Positions 15,762-24,834 are shown, numbered from the stretch's first letter. The stretch: DNA of 64,000 nt from DASUNP01 sp963728545 (GCA_963728545.1 CAVSKO010000003.1:620001-684000); one strand, 5' to 3'. The notes: generated from the letters alone by a model not told the origin. Numbers and translations: made by a program.

Positions 15762-17186
15762 GTCCTTTCTACATTTCCTAATCCTAAACCAACCAAACCT
15801 AGACCGCCACAACTGCCAACTCCTACTGCGATACCAAGAGAACCTTTAAGAACGGATCCTCGCTATCAACCACAGCTTGGATTACTTGATAGGTTGTTCG
15901 CCTCACGGCAAGAACAAAAAACTACTGTAGCAACTCGGTTGTTTGAAGCGGAGCATAGGCAATGGGAACTACAGAAGAACAATATAATTCTTGCAAACGA
16001 AGACAAGCTGAAACAACACGAACAGTTAGTTCGGAAGGCCAAAGAAAGCTATCAGAATCAGGTAGAGGACTGGGAGAGCGAACAAGCCAAGTTTCTAAAG
16101 AAACAGCAGGAACAGAACGCCTCTGTTGATCAACAGAAAGAGTGGTATTTAAGTGGCTCGCCAGATGCTATAGTTGCCTACTGTGACATGGTACTTTCCA
16201 ACTCCGAATATCCTGATTTCTTTCCACAGGAGTATGAGATTGACTATAACCCTGAAACCCGTGTTTTGGTCATAGACTACTCGTTACCGACTCCAGAAAA
16301 TATCCCTACACTTGTAGAAGTAAAGTACATAGCCTCTCGCGATGAATTCACTGAAAAACATATGCCAGAATCGCAGCGCAGTAAACTTTATGATGATTTG
16401 TTATACCAAACAACGTTGCGGACGATTCATGAATTATTCGAGGCGGATGTGATAAACGCTCTGGCAACCATAGTTTTTAATGGGTATGTATGCTCGATAG
16501 ATAAAGGGACTGGGAAAGAAGTGAATGCGTATGTCCTTTCTATTCAGGCGAAACGGGAAGAATTCATATCTGTAAATCTCGCCGCCATTGATCCGAAGGT
16601 ATGCTTTAAGCAACTCAAAGGTGTTGGCAGTTCCAAGCTACATAGTGTTACTCCTGTTGCTCCGATTATTAAAATGCGCCGAGATGATGGCAGATTTGTT
16701 TCATCTTATGACGTGGCACACCACCTTGACGAGGGCTACAACTTAGCGTCAATGGACTGGGAAGATTTCGAGCATCTTATACGTGAGATATTTGCTAAAG
16801 AGTTTTCTAGCGCAGGTGGTGAAGTAAAGGTTACCCAAGCAAGTCGTGACGGGGGCGTAGATGCCATTGCATTTGACCCTGATCCCATACGGGGTGGCAA
16901 AATAGTAATACAAGCAAAACGCTACACTAATACAGTGGGAATGGCTGCAGTAAGAGATTTGTATGGGACTGTAATGAATGAGGGGGCTACAAAAGGAATC
17001 TTAGTAACGACCTCTGATTATGGGCCTGATGCATATGAGTTTGCTAGCAATAAGCCTCTAACACTTCTGAGTGGCGCAAATCTACTCCATCTTTTGGAAA
17101 AGCATGGTCATAAGGCACGGATTGATTTGTACGAAGCCAGAAAATTTGCAATGGAGCAGAAGGCAAAAGGCAGTAACTTCCCATAA
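15762..17186 (+). pseudogene. Mrr-like restriction endonuclease, C-terminal part (N-terminal part at 55551-55910)
   Basis: The frame is open from the IS3 end at 15762 (VLSTFPNPKPTKPRPPQ...). It has a coiled-coil-like central region and an Mrr_cat nuclease domain at the C-terminus: MDWEDFEHLIREIFAKEF, then D-x(n)-E/Q-x-K as SRDGGVDAIAFD and KIVIQAKRY. Joining it to the fragment on minus at 55910-55551 gives ...DWERLKV-LSTFPNPKP... in frame, with GTC as the duplicated target at both junctions. Intact, it would be about 590 residues. As it stands it lacks its first 120 residues and its own start (a TTG at 15894 is the first possible). Mrr-type enzymes cut modified DNA; the specificity here is unknown. 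Confidence 0.85.
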
Positions 17187-17203
17187 GCGCCGCCGTGAGG
17201 CCA

Positions 17204-17295
17204 CCTAACGACTCGCATCAGCGGGGCCGCGAGTGGTACTTGCAGTAATCATACGAACTGTAATTCGCGGCCTCCGCTGCATGCGTTTGTTATAC
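17204..17295 (-). other. attC recombination site
   Basis: ACCTAAC left, GTTATAC right; extra bases in the right arm, direction minus. It is inverted relative to the plus-strand nuclease gene that it follows. Confidence 0.9.
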
Positions 17296-17446
17296 CTGCC
17301 TAGCGAAATGCGCTGATGGACTGGCCGCTGCGCAAAGTCGCGCTCGCACAGCAAAGACTACGCTCAGGCGACTACTCAGGCATTCATCAAGTACGCGAGC
17401 GCGACAGTGGCCTAAGGGCCACGGCGCAGCTAACTAGCTGAGCAGG
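17296..17446. ncRNA. Structured palindromic spacer, copy B (candidate RNA or ssDNA element)
   Basis: Read on minus: GCTGCGC, hairpin GTGGCC-CTTA-GGCCAC (17407-17422), GTCGCGCTCGC, loop, GCGAGCGCGAC, GCGCAGC. The outer ends (GTTATACC...) also pair. The plan is the same as at 12524-12674 and 60264-60412, with compensating base changes in the hairpin. There is no coding frame. Confidence 0.55.
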
Positions 17447-17538
17447 GTATAACAACCGCATGCAACGGAGGCCGCGAAGCAAGCGCCGTATGATAAAATC
17501 AGCACGGCTCGCGGCCCCGATAATGCGCAGCGTTAGGT
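17447..17538 (+). other. attC recombination site, plus direction
   Basis: GTATAAC left, GTTAGGT right. Left arm GCATGCAACGGAGGCCGCGA with the extra bases. Confidence 0.9.
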
Positions 17539-17657
17539 TTCTTTGCCGCAGTCTAGAATTTGTCAGATTCGCAGTTGACGTTACGTCCGATCCGCTATGA
17601 TAGAATCTGTTTTTCGATCCACCAGGAATTAATGACTACATTGACTATTTTAAGACT

Positions 17658-18368
17658 TTGTTGTCTGTATCAGGCGTTCTATTTGGCTTGGCTTTTACGG
17701 CTTTGATTTTTGTACTTCAAAGTGGATTCGCTTCATTCAAATTCAGTAGGCGAATGTTTCTCGAACTCTATTCTGTATTTGGGCGGAACTTGCTAATCAC
17801 ATTATCATATCTGACACTCATACCTTTGGGCATAATCTACTTGGGCAGCCATAGCCGGTTTCTCTCAGGCGTCTACTATCTGTTTTCAATAATATTCATT
17901 AAGTCGCTACTCGACTTCTATAAACATCTTGGATATATCCACACTATCTTTTCCACGAAGTTTGTCCCTAGCCGTTATGGGCGATTCAGAAAATACTTTC
18001 GATATATCAAGAATCTCGGTTTCTTTCCTGTGCTGTTTCTACTGATATTCTTATTTATATTCACAGTTTATTCAGTAGTCATATCGTATAGGGAGAACCA
18101 CTCATTTCTTCTTACGAATAAAGGCTATTTTTACTCGACCTTGATACTTTTGACTTTTTCAATGCTACGAATCGTGAATTTCATACCTCAATTCTTTACC
18201 CTTTCGAACAAGGAGATTGAGACTAAGACCGAAGCTCAAAGTGCTTCAGATACTAGCGATTCCAGCATAGACTACACTAAGTACCTAATGCGACATGCAT
18301 TGTCAGATCAGCCATTGCCATATCGTCTCGGCACTCTAAGGAACAAGACGATGAGCACACCCATCTAA
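17658..18368 (+). CDS. Hypothetical membrane protein
   Basis: At least 236 residues with four likely membrane segments (about residues 3-24, 45-62, 66-85, 122-145) and a possible fifth near 158-176, then a polar C-terminal tail. The frame is open further upstream to 17604 and reads DPPGINDYIDYFKT before LLSVSGVLFGLAFTALIFVLQSG, which looks like real protein, yet contains no ATG, GTG or TTG before the TTG at 17658. Either a rare start is used or the start codon has been lost. No family is recognised. First gene after attC 17447-17538, on the same strand as that site. Confidence 0.6.
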   Translation: MLSVSGVLFGLAFTALIFVLQSGFASFKFSRRMFLELYSVFGRNLLITLSYLTLIPLGIIYLGSHSRFLSGVYYLFSIIFIKSLLDFYKHLGYIHTIFSTKFVPSRYGRFRKYFRYIKNLGFFPVLFLLIFLFIFTVYSVVISYRENHSFLLTNKGYFYSTLILLTFSMLRIVNFIPQFFTLSNKEIETKTEAQSASDTSDSSIDYTKYLMRHALSDQPLPYRLGTLRNKTMSTPI

Positions 18369-18543
18369 GCAGTAGCCCTCTTTGCCTTTTTGCCTGCCGT
18401 GTAGTTATTCCTTCGCGGTCTATTCCAGTAAGGACTTTTGCACTTAGGGCAAAAGCGCGGTTCTTGTTCTGTGTCACGCGGGAGCCATTCATGCTCGCAG
18501 CGTTCACACTTCCAAAGCCATATGGTCTTTTTAATCTTTGCCA
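18365..18543 (-). CDS. Small zinc-ribbon protein (59 aa)
   Basis: Reads MAKIKKTIWLWKCERCEHEW, then a CPKCKSPYWNRPRR block ending ...KKAKRATA. Two CxxC pairs (CERC and CPKC) spaced by about 20 residues make a single zinc ribbon. Proteins of this shape, with the PRFCPKCKSPYWNRPR block, recur in bacterial and archaeal genomes as small uncharacterised genes, often near mobile elements. The 3' end overlaps the plus-strand membrane gene by 4 bp (tail to tail). Confidence 0.75.
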
Positions 18544-18773
18544 TGCTCGCAGTATATAATCATAGATTATATTATGTCAAGTTATACTTTTTGCTTGACT
18601 GAATATGTTATCTAAGCTAATATAGACAAATTGCTATTTGAGAATCGAAAGTGTAAAGGCTTAGATGCTTCCAACACCTAAGCCTTCACTGAAAACCAAA
18701 CGCGATTGCTCGCTTTGATTCTCCGCTAAAGACATTGTGAGCCATCGCCAGTAGAAAGGCAAGGCTCACGATC
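18544..18773. other. Intergenic stretch with two hairpins before the IS1-type gene
   Basis: No gene. Contains an imperfect stem AAGGCTTAG / CTAAGCCTT (about 18656-18695) and a stem GTGAGCC / GGCTCAC (about 18737-18768) that ends just before the transposase start. The second may be part of the element end. Confidence 0.45.
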
Positions 18774-19757
18774 ATGGTATGTCATAACTGCAAAGCGACC
18801 GCTAAAAAGAACGGCAAAGACCGCAAAGGTAATCAACGCTATCGGTGCGAATCTTGCGCTATAAGTTTTGGCGACTATCAAGAAAAGCCTCTTGATGGCA
18901 TGTATCTCCCGCTTGATAAGGCTCTCCAGTGCATACAACAGCTTATCGAAGGCTCTAGCCTCAGAAGCACCCAACGAATAACCGGAATAGACCTAAACAC
19001 CATTATGAAGCTGCTAGTCGTAGTCGGCAGCAAGTGTGAAAGGTTCCTAGAAAGTCGCATCAAAGATATTCCCGTTAAAGACGTTGAATGCGATGAGATT
19101 TGGTGCTTTGTCGGGATGAAGGAAAAGACAAAGGGCAAAAAGCAACTGCAATGGGAGTCATACGAAGAAGAAAGAAGTTTAGGCGATGCTTATACCTTTG
19201 TCGGGTTTGAACGAAATACAAAGTTAATCCTGGCATGGCATCTAGGGCGCAGAACCTTTGATGATACATGGGCATTCACAAAGAAGCTAGATGAGGCTAC
19301 CGCAGATCATAGTTTTCAAATAACTACGGATGGCTTTGCTCAGTATCGAGACACGATCATTCACGAATTAGGGCATAAGCAGATTGACTTTGCTCAACTC
19401 ATAAAGGTTTATGCTGCGCCTCAAGGCGATGAGCATAGATACTCGCCACCTGTCGTAGTGGACATGATAACGAATGTGATCTACGGCAATCCCGACCCGA
19501 AAAGAGTCTGCACGTCTATTGTCGAGAGACAGAATCTCACAATAAGAATGCAGATGCGTAGATTCACAAGACTAACTAATGTGTTCTCAAAGAAGCGGGC
19601 GAACCTTAAAGCTGCGCCGGCTCTTTTCTTCGCTTACTACAACTTTTGTAGACCGCATAGCAGCATCAAGACCGAAACCATCAAGAAACAGACTCCCGCG
19701 ATGGCGAGCGGATTAACAGACCATGTATGGAGTATTCAAGAGCTTTTAGCTGCATAG
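18774..19757 (+). CDS. IS1-type transposase
   Basis: 327 residues. An N-terminal zinc finger (MVCHNCKATAKKNGKDRKGNQRYRCESC) is followed by the insertion-element helix-turn-helix (SLRSTQRITGIDLNTIMKLL) and a DDE-type core with VECDEIWCFVG, QITTDGFAQY and IVERQNLTIRMQMRRFTRLTNVFSKK, and a C-terminal YYNFCRPHSSIK. This is the single-frame version seen in larger IS1 relatives. Intact. Its element ends were not found. The next gene starts 8 bp downstream. Confidence 0.85.
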   Translation: MVCHNCKATAKKNGKDRKGNQRYRCESCAISFGDYQEKPLDGMYLPLDKALQCIQQLIEGSSLRSTQRITGIDLNTIMKLLVVVGSKCERFLESRIKDIPVKDVECDEIWCFVGMKEKTKGKKQLQWESYEEERSLGDAYTFVGFERNTKLILAWHLGRRTFDDTWAFTKKLDEATADHSFQITTDGFAQYRDTIIHELGHKQIDFAQLIKVYAAPQGDEHRYSPPVVVDMITNVIYGNPDPKRVCTSIVERQNLTIRMQMRRFTRLTNVFSKKRANLKAAPALFFAYYNFCRPHSSIKTETIKKQTPAMASGLTDHVWSIQELLAA

Positions 19758-19963
19758 GAGAAATCATGAATATAGATCAACTGACAGAAATTGCCTTTGA
19801 AGTAGCGAGCGAGTTAGAGCCAGGGCGCAGCTATGATGTTTTTGACGTGAGCGAATCACAGATCATTTTTCAATCTGAGCATGGGTTAAAGAGAGTATGT
19901 TTCTCATGCCTGGATAGCGACGGCCCGTTAAAAGAGCAAATCAAGACAGAGCTATGCAAGCCT

Positions 19964-21243
19964 CACCGCCCCCCGTGTATTGCATACAAGAGGAGGTTGC
20001 CAAGAAAAGTCAGATCAAATAAAAACTCCTGAGAGCTTGACTGTCTAAATCTAGTCTCTCAGGAGCGACTTTTATGTCTTGGATTGATTTATACTTCCTC
20101 GTTCGCCAAATGACAACTTCTTGGAGAATCGGTGGCCGTACCTGTTTTGCCGCTCTCGTCTCTGCCTTCCTTTATCACGAACGTTTCCACACTTCAAACG
20201 CCGTTGATCACTTGGCTCGCACTCGCCGCTTCAAATATCGCAAAGCTTACCGCAAGATTGAGAAATTCCTTCATCGCAAAACACAGAACTTGGATGAGGT
20301 CTGGCAATGGCTTTGGGACCATTACACATCTCAACTCAAGGACTGCTTCGTGCTCATTGATTGGACGATGTGGCGTGACGGGCGGCAAGTCTTGATGGCC
20401 GCTCTTATGCACTCGGGCCGATGCTTACCCTTCCTGGCTGTAGCTTACCAGGTACGCAAGCTGCTTCGGTCACAAAACCAGGCCGAGCACGCTTTCTTCT
20501 TATTGCTGGCTCTGGTGCGCCGCTCAAATCAACAGATAACCTGTATAAATGACCGTGGTTTCGCTCGCATCAGCCTCGTAAAACAATTGCGCCAGCACGG
20601 ACTGAGATTCATAACCAGGGTTTGTCACAACACCTATTTTTCAAGCTCCAAGTATCAAGGATTACTGCGTGATTATCAGATCAAAGAAGGAGGATTAGAC
20701 GACCTGGGAGAAGGAGAGTTGGGTAAAGATAAGAAGAATCAAGCGCGGTTGCGGCTGATAGTTTATCGCGGTCGTGGGCACAAGGCACCCTGGTTCATAG
20801 CAACAGATCGGTTGGACCTGACAGCGCGAGAGGTGGCAAGTCTATATGCGAGGAGGATGGGAATCGAGAGCGGGTTCCGAGACACGAAGGGGAGTAGGTA
20901 TGGATGGGGGTTGAAGCAGATCGGGTTAAGAAGTGATGTGAAGTTGACCGTATTGTGGTGTGCGGCGATGGTGGCCTATGCATTAAGGATGGGGGCAGGA
21001 GCGAGCGTGTTGAAGAAAGATCGCGAAGCGCAATTCAACTGGACGAAGAAAGGACCGCGACGGAGTTTGCTGTCAGTAGGGAGAAATGCAATCAGTAGCG
21101 GGCTGATAAAAGGAGAAGAGATAGTAAAACAACTGCCGAAGTTGGCGTTACGTTTATGTGATGTAAAGTTAGTGGAGGTAGAAAAGCCAGTTAAAAGCCG
21201 CGCCCAGGCCGCCGGAGCCAAATCAGGATGACGGGGGGCGGTG
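19964..21243 (+). mobile_element. IS4-family insertion sequence (1280 bp)
   Basis: Inverted repeats CACCGCCCCCCGT (left) and ACGGGGGGCGGTG (right), and a 14-bp target duplication AGCTATGCAAGCCT at 19950-19963 and 21244-21257. One transposase gene. Confidence 0.93.
20074..21231 (+). CDS. IS4-family transposase
   Basis: 385 residues. DDE residues in VLIDWTMWRDG (first D), CINDRGFARI (second D) and the YREK-like YARRMGIESGFRDTKGSRYG (E). Length and motif spacing are normal for IS4-type enzymes, and the gene appears intact. It stops 12 bp inside the right inverted repeat. Confidence 0.9.
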   Translation: MSWIDLYFLVRQMTTSWRIGGRTCFAALVSAFLYHERFHTSNAVDHLARTRRFKYRKAYRKIEKFLHRKTQNLDEVWQWLWDHYTSQLKDCFVLIDWTMWRDGRQVLMAALMHSGRCLPFLAVAYQVRKLLRSQNQAEHAFFLLLALVRRSNQQITCINDRGFARISLVKQLRQHGLRFITRVCHNTYFSSSKYQGLLRDYQIKEGGLDDLGEGELGKDKKNQARLRLIVYRGRGHKAPWFIATDRLDLTAREVASLYARRMGIESGFRDTKGSRYGWGLKQIGLRSDVKLTVLWCAAMVAYALRMGAGASVLKKDREAQFNWTKKGPRRSLLSVGRNAISSGLIKGEEIVKQLPKLALRLCDVKLVEVEKPVKSRAQAAGAKSG

Positions 21244-21315
21244 AGCTATGCAAGCCTCTTGAACTGCGCTCGGTTTAAGTGTTATACCTTGACCATATAA
21301 AACTCAGCTTTAATA

Positions 21316-21361
21316 GGGCGGGCCGGATATTCACTAAAGAATAACTTGCCCGCTCTTTTTT
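21316..21361 (+). terminator. Rho-independent-type terminator
   Basis: Stem GGGCGGGC (21316-21323) with GCCCGCTC (21348-21355), an inner ATTC/GAAT pairing, then a T run. It follows the interrupted small gene on plus. Confidence 0.7.
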
Positions 21362-21452
21362 CGCTTGCATGTACAGTATTTTGCGCTGCAATGCGGCAAA
21401 CAGATATTTAGTTGCCACAAGAGCAACGGTTAGCTGAGTTTTCCCTTTATGC

Positions 21453-21677
21453 TTAGGCTTTGTATCTAAGCATCAGCGCAGTAAGAACTAATACAAGCAG
21501 TCCTAAATCTGAAACTTGCTGAGTATCTTCTTTGTCGTTCTGGATACTCAAATTGAGCGGGTGATTTGCTGGACTATCACACTCGCACCAAACACCGCCT
21601 GCTAACAAATGCCCCGCATAAGCAGGGGCAAACGAAAGGAAAACCATGAGCACAGCAACTATCAAGCGTTTTCTCAT
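21453..21677 (-). CDS. Small exported protein, MKRFL-type family
   Basis: 74 residues: signal peptide MRKRLIVAVLMVFLSFAPAYA, then GHLLAGGVWCECD (two Cys), a polar stretch, and a C-terminal hydrophobic segment LGLLVLVLTALMLRYKA ending in basic residues. The same plan (signal, G-H-x-L-x-G-G, Cys, C-terminal membrane segment plus Arg or Lys) occurs in the broken gene at 26742-27007. Function unknown; likely an exported or membrane-anchored peptide. Confidence 0.65.
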   Translation of the reverse strand: MRKRLIVAVLMVFLSFAPAYAGHLLAGGVWCECDSPANHPLNLSIQNDKEDTQQVSDLGLLVLVLTALMLRYKA

Positions 21678-21840
21678 GCTGTTATCCTCCGCTAGAAATT
21701 TGCAGCGCGAGCAATTGTATCAACTCATACAAAAAGCTGAATCCTGCTATTGCCTTAAAGACAAGCGCGGGCAATATGAATTGGGGAAAGCGTTAGAGCA
21801 GTTCTCATACCCTTTCAATCTTCGCGCCGTATTATCCTAA
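21676..21840 (+). CDS. Hypothetical small protein, possibly frameshifted with 21890-22243
   Basis: Reads MLLSSARNLQREQLYQLIQK... and stops after NLRAVLS. In a shifted frame the sequence just before the stop continues YYPNWPETAKEIQEKSTRKSM into the next gene (21890), so the two may once have been one frame. It starts head to head with the small exported gene on minus. Low confidence that it is expressed. Confidence 0.35.
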   Translation: MLLSSARNLQREQLYQLIQKAESCYCLKDKRGQYELGKALEQFSYPFNLRAVLS

Positions 21841-21889
21841 CTGGCCTGAAACAGCAAAAGAGATTCAAGAGAAGTCTACAAGAAAATCA

Positions 21890-22243
21890 ATGGTTACTTT
21901 CAACAGATCGAACGTAATAGATTTTCCAGTTAGACCGGTAGAGGAACCGGAAGAGATTGAAGAGACAGAAACCGAAGTAGAGGAAACGCGATACCCTTAT
22001 CAGAATTACATCGTGAAAGAATTTGAACTTGAAGATCAAATAGAAGTATGGATGTATGAGTCTGTGCGACCTGACGATCTTGGAACCCTATTTGTTATGC
22101 TCGGAGAAAGCAGGGACGAAAACGAGCGCGACCTGATTATTGAGAAAGCGATAAACTACACGTTCATGCACACCGAAGAAAGCAAACGAGCGAAAGGGCA
22201 ATGGCGAGATAAGATTCTATCGAAGATCAAAGACAAAGATTAA
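21890..22243 (+). CDS. Hypothetical acidic protein (117 aa)
   Basis: Begins MVTFNRSNVIDFPVRPVEEPEEIEETETEVEE, a very acidic linker, then a more ordered part (YIVKEFELEDQIEVWMYESV ... DENERDLIIEKAINYTFMHTEESK). No recognised domain. The upstream sequence is open in the same frame without a good start, which supports an older, longer protein. Followed by the half attC site at about 22274. Confidence 0.5.
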   Translation: MVTFNRSNVIDFPVRPVEEPEEIEETETEVEETRYPYQNYIVKEFELEDQIEVWMYESVRPDDLGTLFVMLGESRDENERDLIIEKAINYTFMHTEESKRAKGQWRDKILSKIKDKD

Positions 22244-22273
22244 AAGCACCCCAAATGGAGCACGACACATTTC

Positions 22274-22313
22274 AGGCATTACCCGCGGCCTCCGCTGCAT
22301 GCGCTTGTTAGGT
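22274..22313 (-). other. Half attC site (R'' arm only)
   Basis: GCGGCCTCCGCTGCATGCGC followed by TTGTTAGG matches the right arm of the array's minus-direction attC sites, but no left arm with an R' box is present. A deletion has removed half of the site. Confidence 0.75.
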
Positions 22314-22320
22314 TGCGCCG

Positions 22321-22644
22321 TCAGGGCGCAAACATCTCTCCTAAAACTGATAACACTTTGATTTGTGTCTGTGTATCAATCTTGCCGACCCTCTTGACCA
22401 GCCGCGCCTTGTCTACTGTACGTATTTGATCGAGCACTATCTGCCCCTGTTTGCTTTGAAACTTGCAAGCCACTCTTGTCGGATAAGCCCTCCCTTTTGT
22501 TGTCATTGGAGCAGCTATTGCCGTATTGATGTAACGATTCATTTCATCTGGTTATATGACTAGGCAAGGCCGAGTCTACTTTATCTCACTACCGATTGTT
22601 GGATCGAGATTGACCAGGTAGACATCAAAGCGCTTGACTACCAT
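22321..22644 (-). pseudogene. mazF: MazF toxin gene with two in-frame stops
   Basis: From ATG at 22644 the frame reads MVVKRFDVYLVNLDPTIG, SEIK-stop-TRPCLVI-stop-PDEMNRYINTAIAAPM, then KGRAYPTRVACKFQ and GQIVLDQIRTVDK. Apart from the stops (TAG where Lys is usual, TAA where Ser is usual) it is a complete PemK/MazF endoribonuclease. It begins inside the last codons of the antitoxin gene. The toxin is inactive as encoded. Confidence 0.88.
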
Positions 22645-22892
22645 TGCCACTCAGCCCCATCCCAGCTTGATTGATTCATGGACTTCTCGTCGACTAGCTT
22701 ATCATCTCCGTTTTCAGCCATTGCTCGGAAGGCTTCGGCCCAGCCCTGTCGAGGATGCTCTGTCGAGCGTATTACTATTTCACTGTCCTGCACTTCAAGC
22801 TCCACCTCTTCACGAAGCCCGGTTTGCTGCAAATAGAGCTTTGGGATGCGAATCCCTTGCGAATTGCCAATTCTAATAATTCGAGTCCTCAT
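22638..22892 (-). CDS. mazE: MazE-like antitoxin (AbrB fold)
   Basis: Start taken at MRTRIIRIGNSQGIRIPKLYLQ, which is the beginning of the SpoVT/AbrB swapped-hairpin DNA-binding domain. The longer frame adds 15 residues that do not fit the family. It is 84 residues with an acidic C-terminal tail for toxin binding. Lies between attC 22941-23032 and the broken mazF, which it overlaps. Confidence 0.85.
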   Translation of the reverse strand: MRTRIIRIGNSQGIRIPKLYLQQTGLREEVELEVQDSEIVIRSTEHPRQGWAEAFRAMAENGDDKLVDEKSMNQSSWDGAEWQW

Positions 22893-22940
22893 AGCTACAA
22901 TGTAATTACGAGACGGCTTGTAGTCAAGCAATGGCAAGCA

Positions 22941-23032
22941 ACCTAACGATTCGCATCAGCGGGGCCGCGAGCCGTGCTGATGGATACATACGAAACTCGC
23001 TTCGCGGCCTCCGCTGCATGCGGTTGTTAGGC
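22941..23032 (-). other. attC recombination site
   Basis: ACCTAAC left, GTTAGGC right. Left arm GCATCAGCGGGGCCGCGA, right arm with extra G and A, so the direction is minus. Confidence 0.92.
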
Positions 23033-23190
23033 GGCTGCGTGGCGTACCTCATGTCATGTCTTAGTATTTCTAGAGGTCGCTGCTTTCAGAGCATTTTCCA
23101 CTCCCCAAAACCTCTATATATTGATTTATGCCAGCCTGTCCTTTGACTGCGACAGATTGGATTAGTCAAAGTGCTCCTGAATTCTGCCTG

Positions 23191-24834
23191 TTATTTCTCT
23201 TGCTTTTGATCGCTCGAAGAAATCTTCTTTGCTTGCATTGTTCGATTGCCCATCTCAAAGACAAAGCCGGTCACTTCACCCCTTTCGTTTCGGACGAAAG
23301 TCATCTGCGCGTCCATCGCGCGTAAGAAGAACTTTGTCTCTGATTCAGGAAACGCTTCGGCTTTCATCCAACCAGGTGCGACGAGCAAAAGTTTATCGCC
23401 CTCGCGAACGACGGTGCAGGTCCTCGATCCTACCAGGTACTCTCCCAGGTAAGAGTTATAAATTGCCAGATTAATCTTGGCGACAGTGCGCTCCCCTTGA
23501 GGCTTTTCAACAATATAATCCACGAAGCCTGCTAGCATCTCATCATTAGTCGAATCGCCGAAGCGCACTACCCGCCCAGCGTCCGGGTTATACTTATTGC
23601 GAATCGAATTGTCGAAGTGAGCCGTCACGGCTATGCGTGTACCTTTAGGTATGGCTATCGGCTTCTTGAGTTTGTAAAGCATCTGCCAGTAGAAGCTGTA
23701 GCGCGGCACGTTGAGCAGAGTCTCGCGCCGCCCGTCCGTGTAGATTGCTTCGTACCTCATATCCTTCCCGCGAACATGCATATGAGGCATGAAGCTCACT
23801 ATCTGCGCATCCTTTTTGAAAGTGGAGCAGGCCGTCACTTCATGATTGGCAACTCCGGCAGGAATGCGGAAGTAAAAATTCATAATGTCGAGCGAGACGA
23901 CCATCTTCTCGACAGGCTTTCGAGCAAATAGAAGAGCGACGCTGGAGCGATCCTTTTTCGGTTTGCCCGTCGCCTTTGAATAATGCATCTGGAAAATGAG
24001 GTTCGACCCTGCGGGAATGAGCTTGGCCATGCCTTCAGGCCACACGTCGGCGTTACGACCAGGAGCATAGACCGTGAGGGCGAAACGGGCATTGTTGCCT
24101 CCCCCTCCTCCGTTCAGGGTGCTGCATCCATCATCAATAACGGGAGCATCGTCACGAACCTGGCGATTGGTTCCCTGCGTGCGAAATATAGAGTTGCTGC
24201 CGCTAGAAGTGGACGCGCTCGCTTGATCTGACCTCATCATCTCAGGGGTTTGGATTAAGACTACAGCATGATGAACGGCCCGCTTATTGCCCGGTAGAAA
24301 CTCTATGGCCTGAATCCATTTGTCTTCGGTAAATCCGGTCGGTACGCTGAACTCTATATTATCGTCCAGTCCTTCTGCTTCGCCTTGCCATTCCTGCTGC
24401 ATCGAAAGCACAATGTCGGGCTTGCTTATTTCCCATAGATTAGAAACTCGGGACGCAGGCGGAAGGTCGCGAATGTCTCCCTCTTTCGCCCCCTGATCCA
24501 CCCACGCCACGATTGTGTCTATCTCGCGTTGAGAAAGGCTCGTATCATTTGAGAACTCGCCGTAACGCGGGTCGGCGGACCAGGGCGGCATCGCACGAGT
24601 CAGGACTTTCTCTTTTATCGAGCGAGCCCAGGGTCGAGCCTCTTTGTAAGAGAGCAGCGACATTGGCGCTATGTCATCGGGCCGGTGGCACCCTGTGCAG
24701 TTCTTGAACAAGATTGGCGCAACGTCTTTAGCAAAGGTTACGCTCTTTTTTCTATCATTTGCGCTCGTTGAGGCAAGAAAGGAAAATATCGCAACGAGAC
24801 TGAAGGCGGCGCAACTTAGGGCCGATCTTCTCAT
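23191..24834 (-). CDS. Secreted cytochrome c-like, copper-monooxygenase-fold protein
   Basis: 547 residues. Signal peptide (residues 1-25), then a c-type heme site CTGCH at Cys46-His50 with a nearby MPPW motif typical of acidobacterial and planctomycete cytochrome-like proteins (ILFKNCTGCHRPDDIAPMSL ... RAMPPWSADPRYG). The rest resembles the two-domain PHM-like copper fold (AVHHAVVLIQ, FMPHMHVRGKDMRYEA with clustered His). Probably periplasmic, of unknown substrate. It is a large single-gene cassette between attC 24980-25070 and attC 22941-23032, or a chromosomal gene captured with attC on both sides. Intact. Confidence 0.78.
   Translation of the reverse strand: MRRSALSCAAFSLVAIFSFLASTSANDRKKSVTFAKDVAPILFKNCTGCHRPDDIAPMSLLSYKEARPWARSIKEKVLTRAMPPWSADPRYGEFSNDTSLSQREIDTIVAWVDQGAKEGDIRDLPPASRVSNLWEISKPDIVLSMQQEWQGEAEGLDDNIEFSVPTGFTEDKWIQAIEFLPGNKRAVHHAVVLIQTPEMMRSDQASASTSSGSNSIFRTQGTNRQVRDDAPVIDDGCSTLNGGGGGNNARFALTVYAPGRNADVWPEGMAKLIPAGSNLIFQMHYSKATGKPKKDRSSVALLFARKPVEKMVVSLDIMNFYFRIPAGVANHEVTACSTFKKDAQIVSFMPHMHVRGKDMRYEAIYTDGRRETLLNVPRYSFYWQMLYKLKKPIAIPKGTRIAVTAHFDNSIRNKYNPDAGRVVRFGDSTNDEMLAGFVDYIVEKPQGERTVAKINLAIYNSYLGEYLVGSRTCTVVREGDKLLLVAPGWMKAEAFPESETKFFLRAMDAQMTFVRNERGEVTGFVFEMGNRTMQAKKISSSDQKQEK

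Larger units (their letters stand above)
19766..21278 (+). pseudogene. Small hypothetical gene interrupted by the IS4-type element
   Basis: Starts at MNIDQLTEIAFEVASELE with a GGAG 7 bp upstream. Removing the insertion (19964-21243) and one copy of the 14-bp duplication restores ...KTELCKPLELRSV-stop, a protein of about 72 residues. Now it reads into the IS and ends at 20032. Function unknown. It begins 8 bp after the IS1-type transposase, so it could belong to that element. Confidence 0.8.

Noticed and set aside
22931..23146. Open frames that start in attC sites (LTIRISGAA..., NKRMQRRPR..., with LRGLRCMRLL)
   Set aside because: The same peptides recur wherever an attC is translated. They are products of the repeat, not genes.
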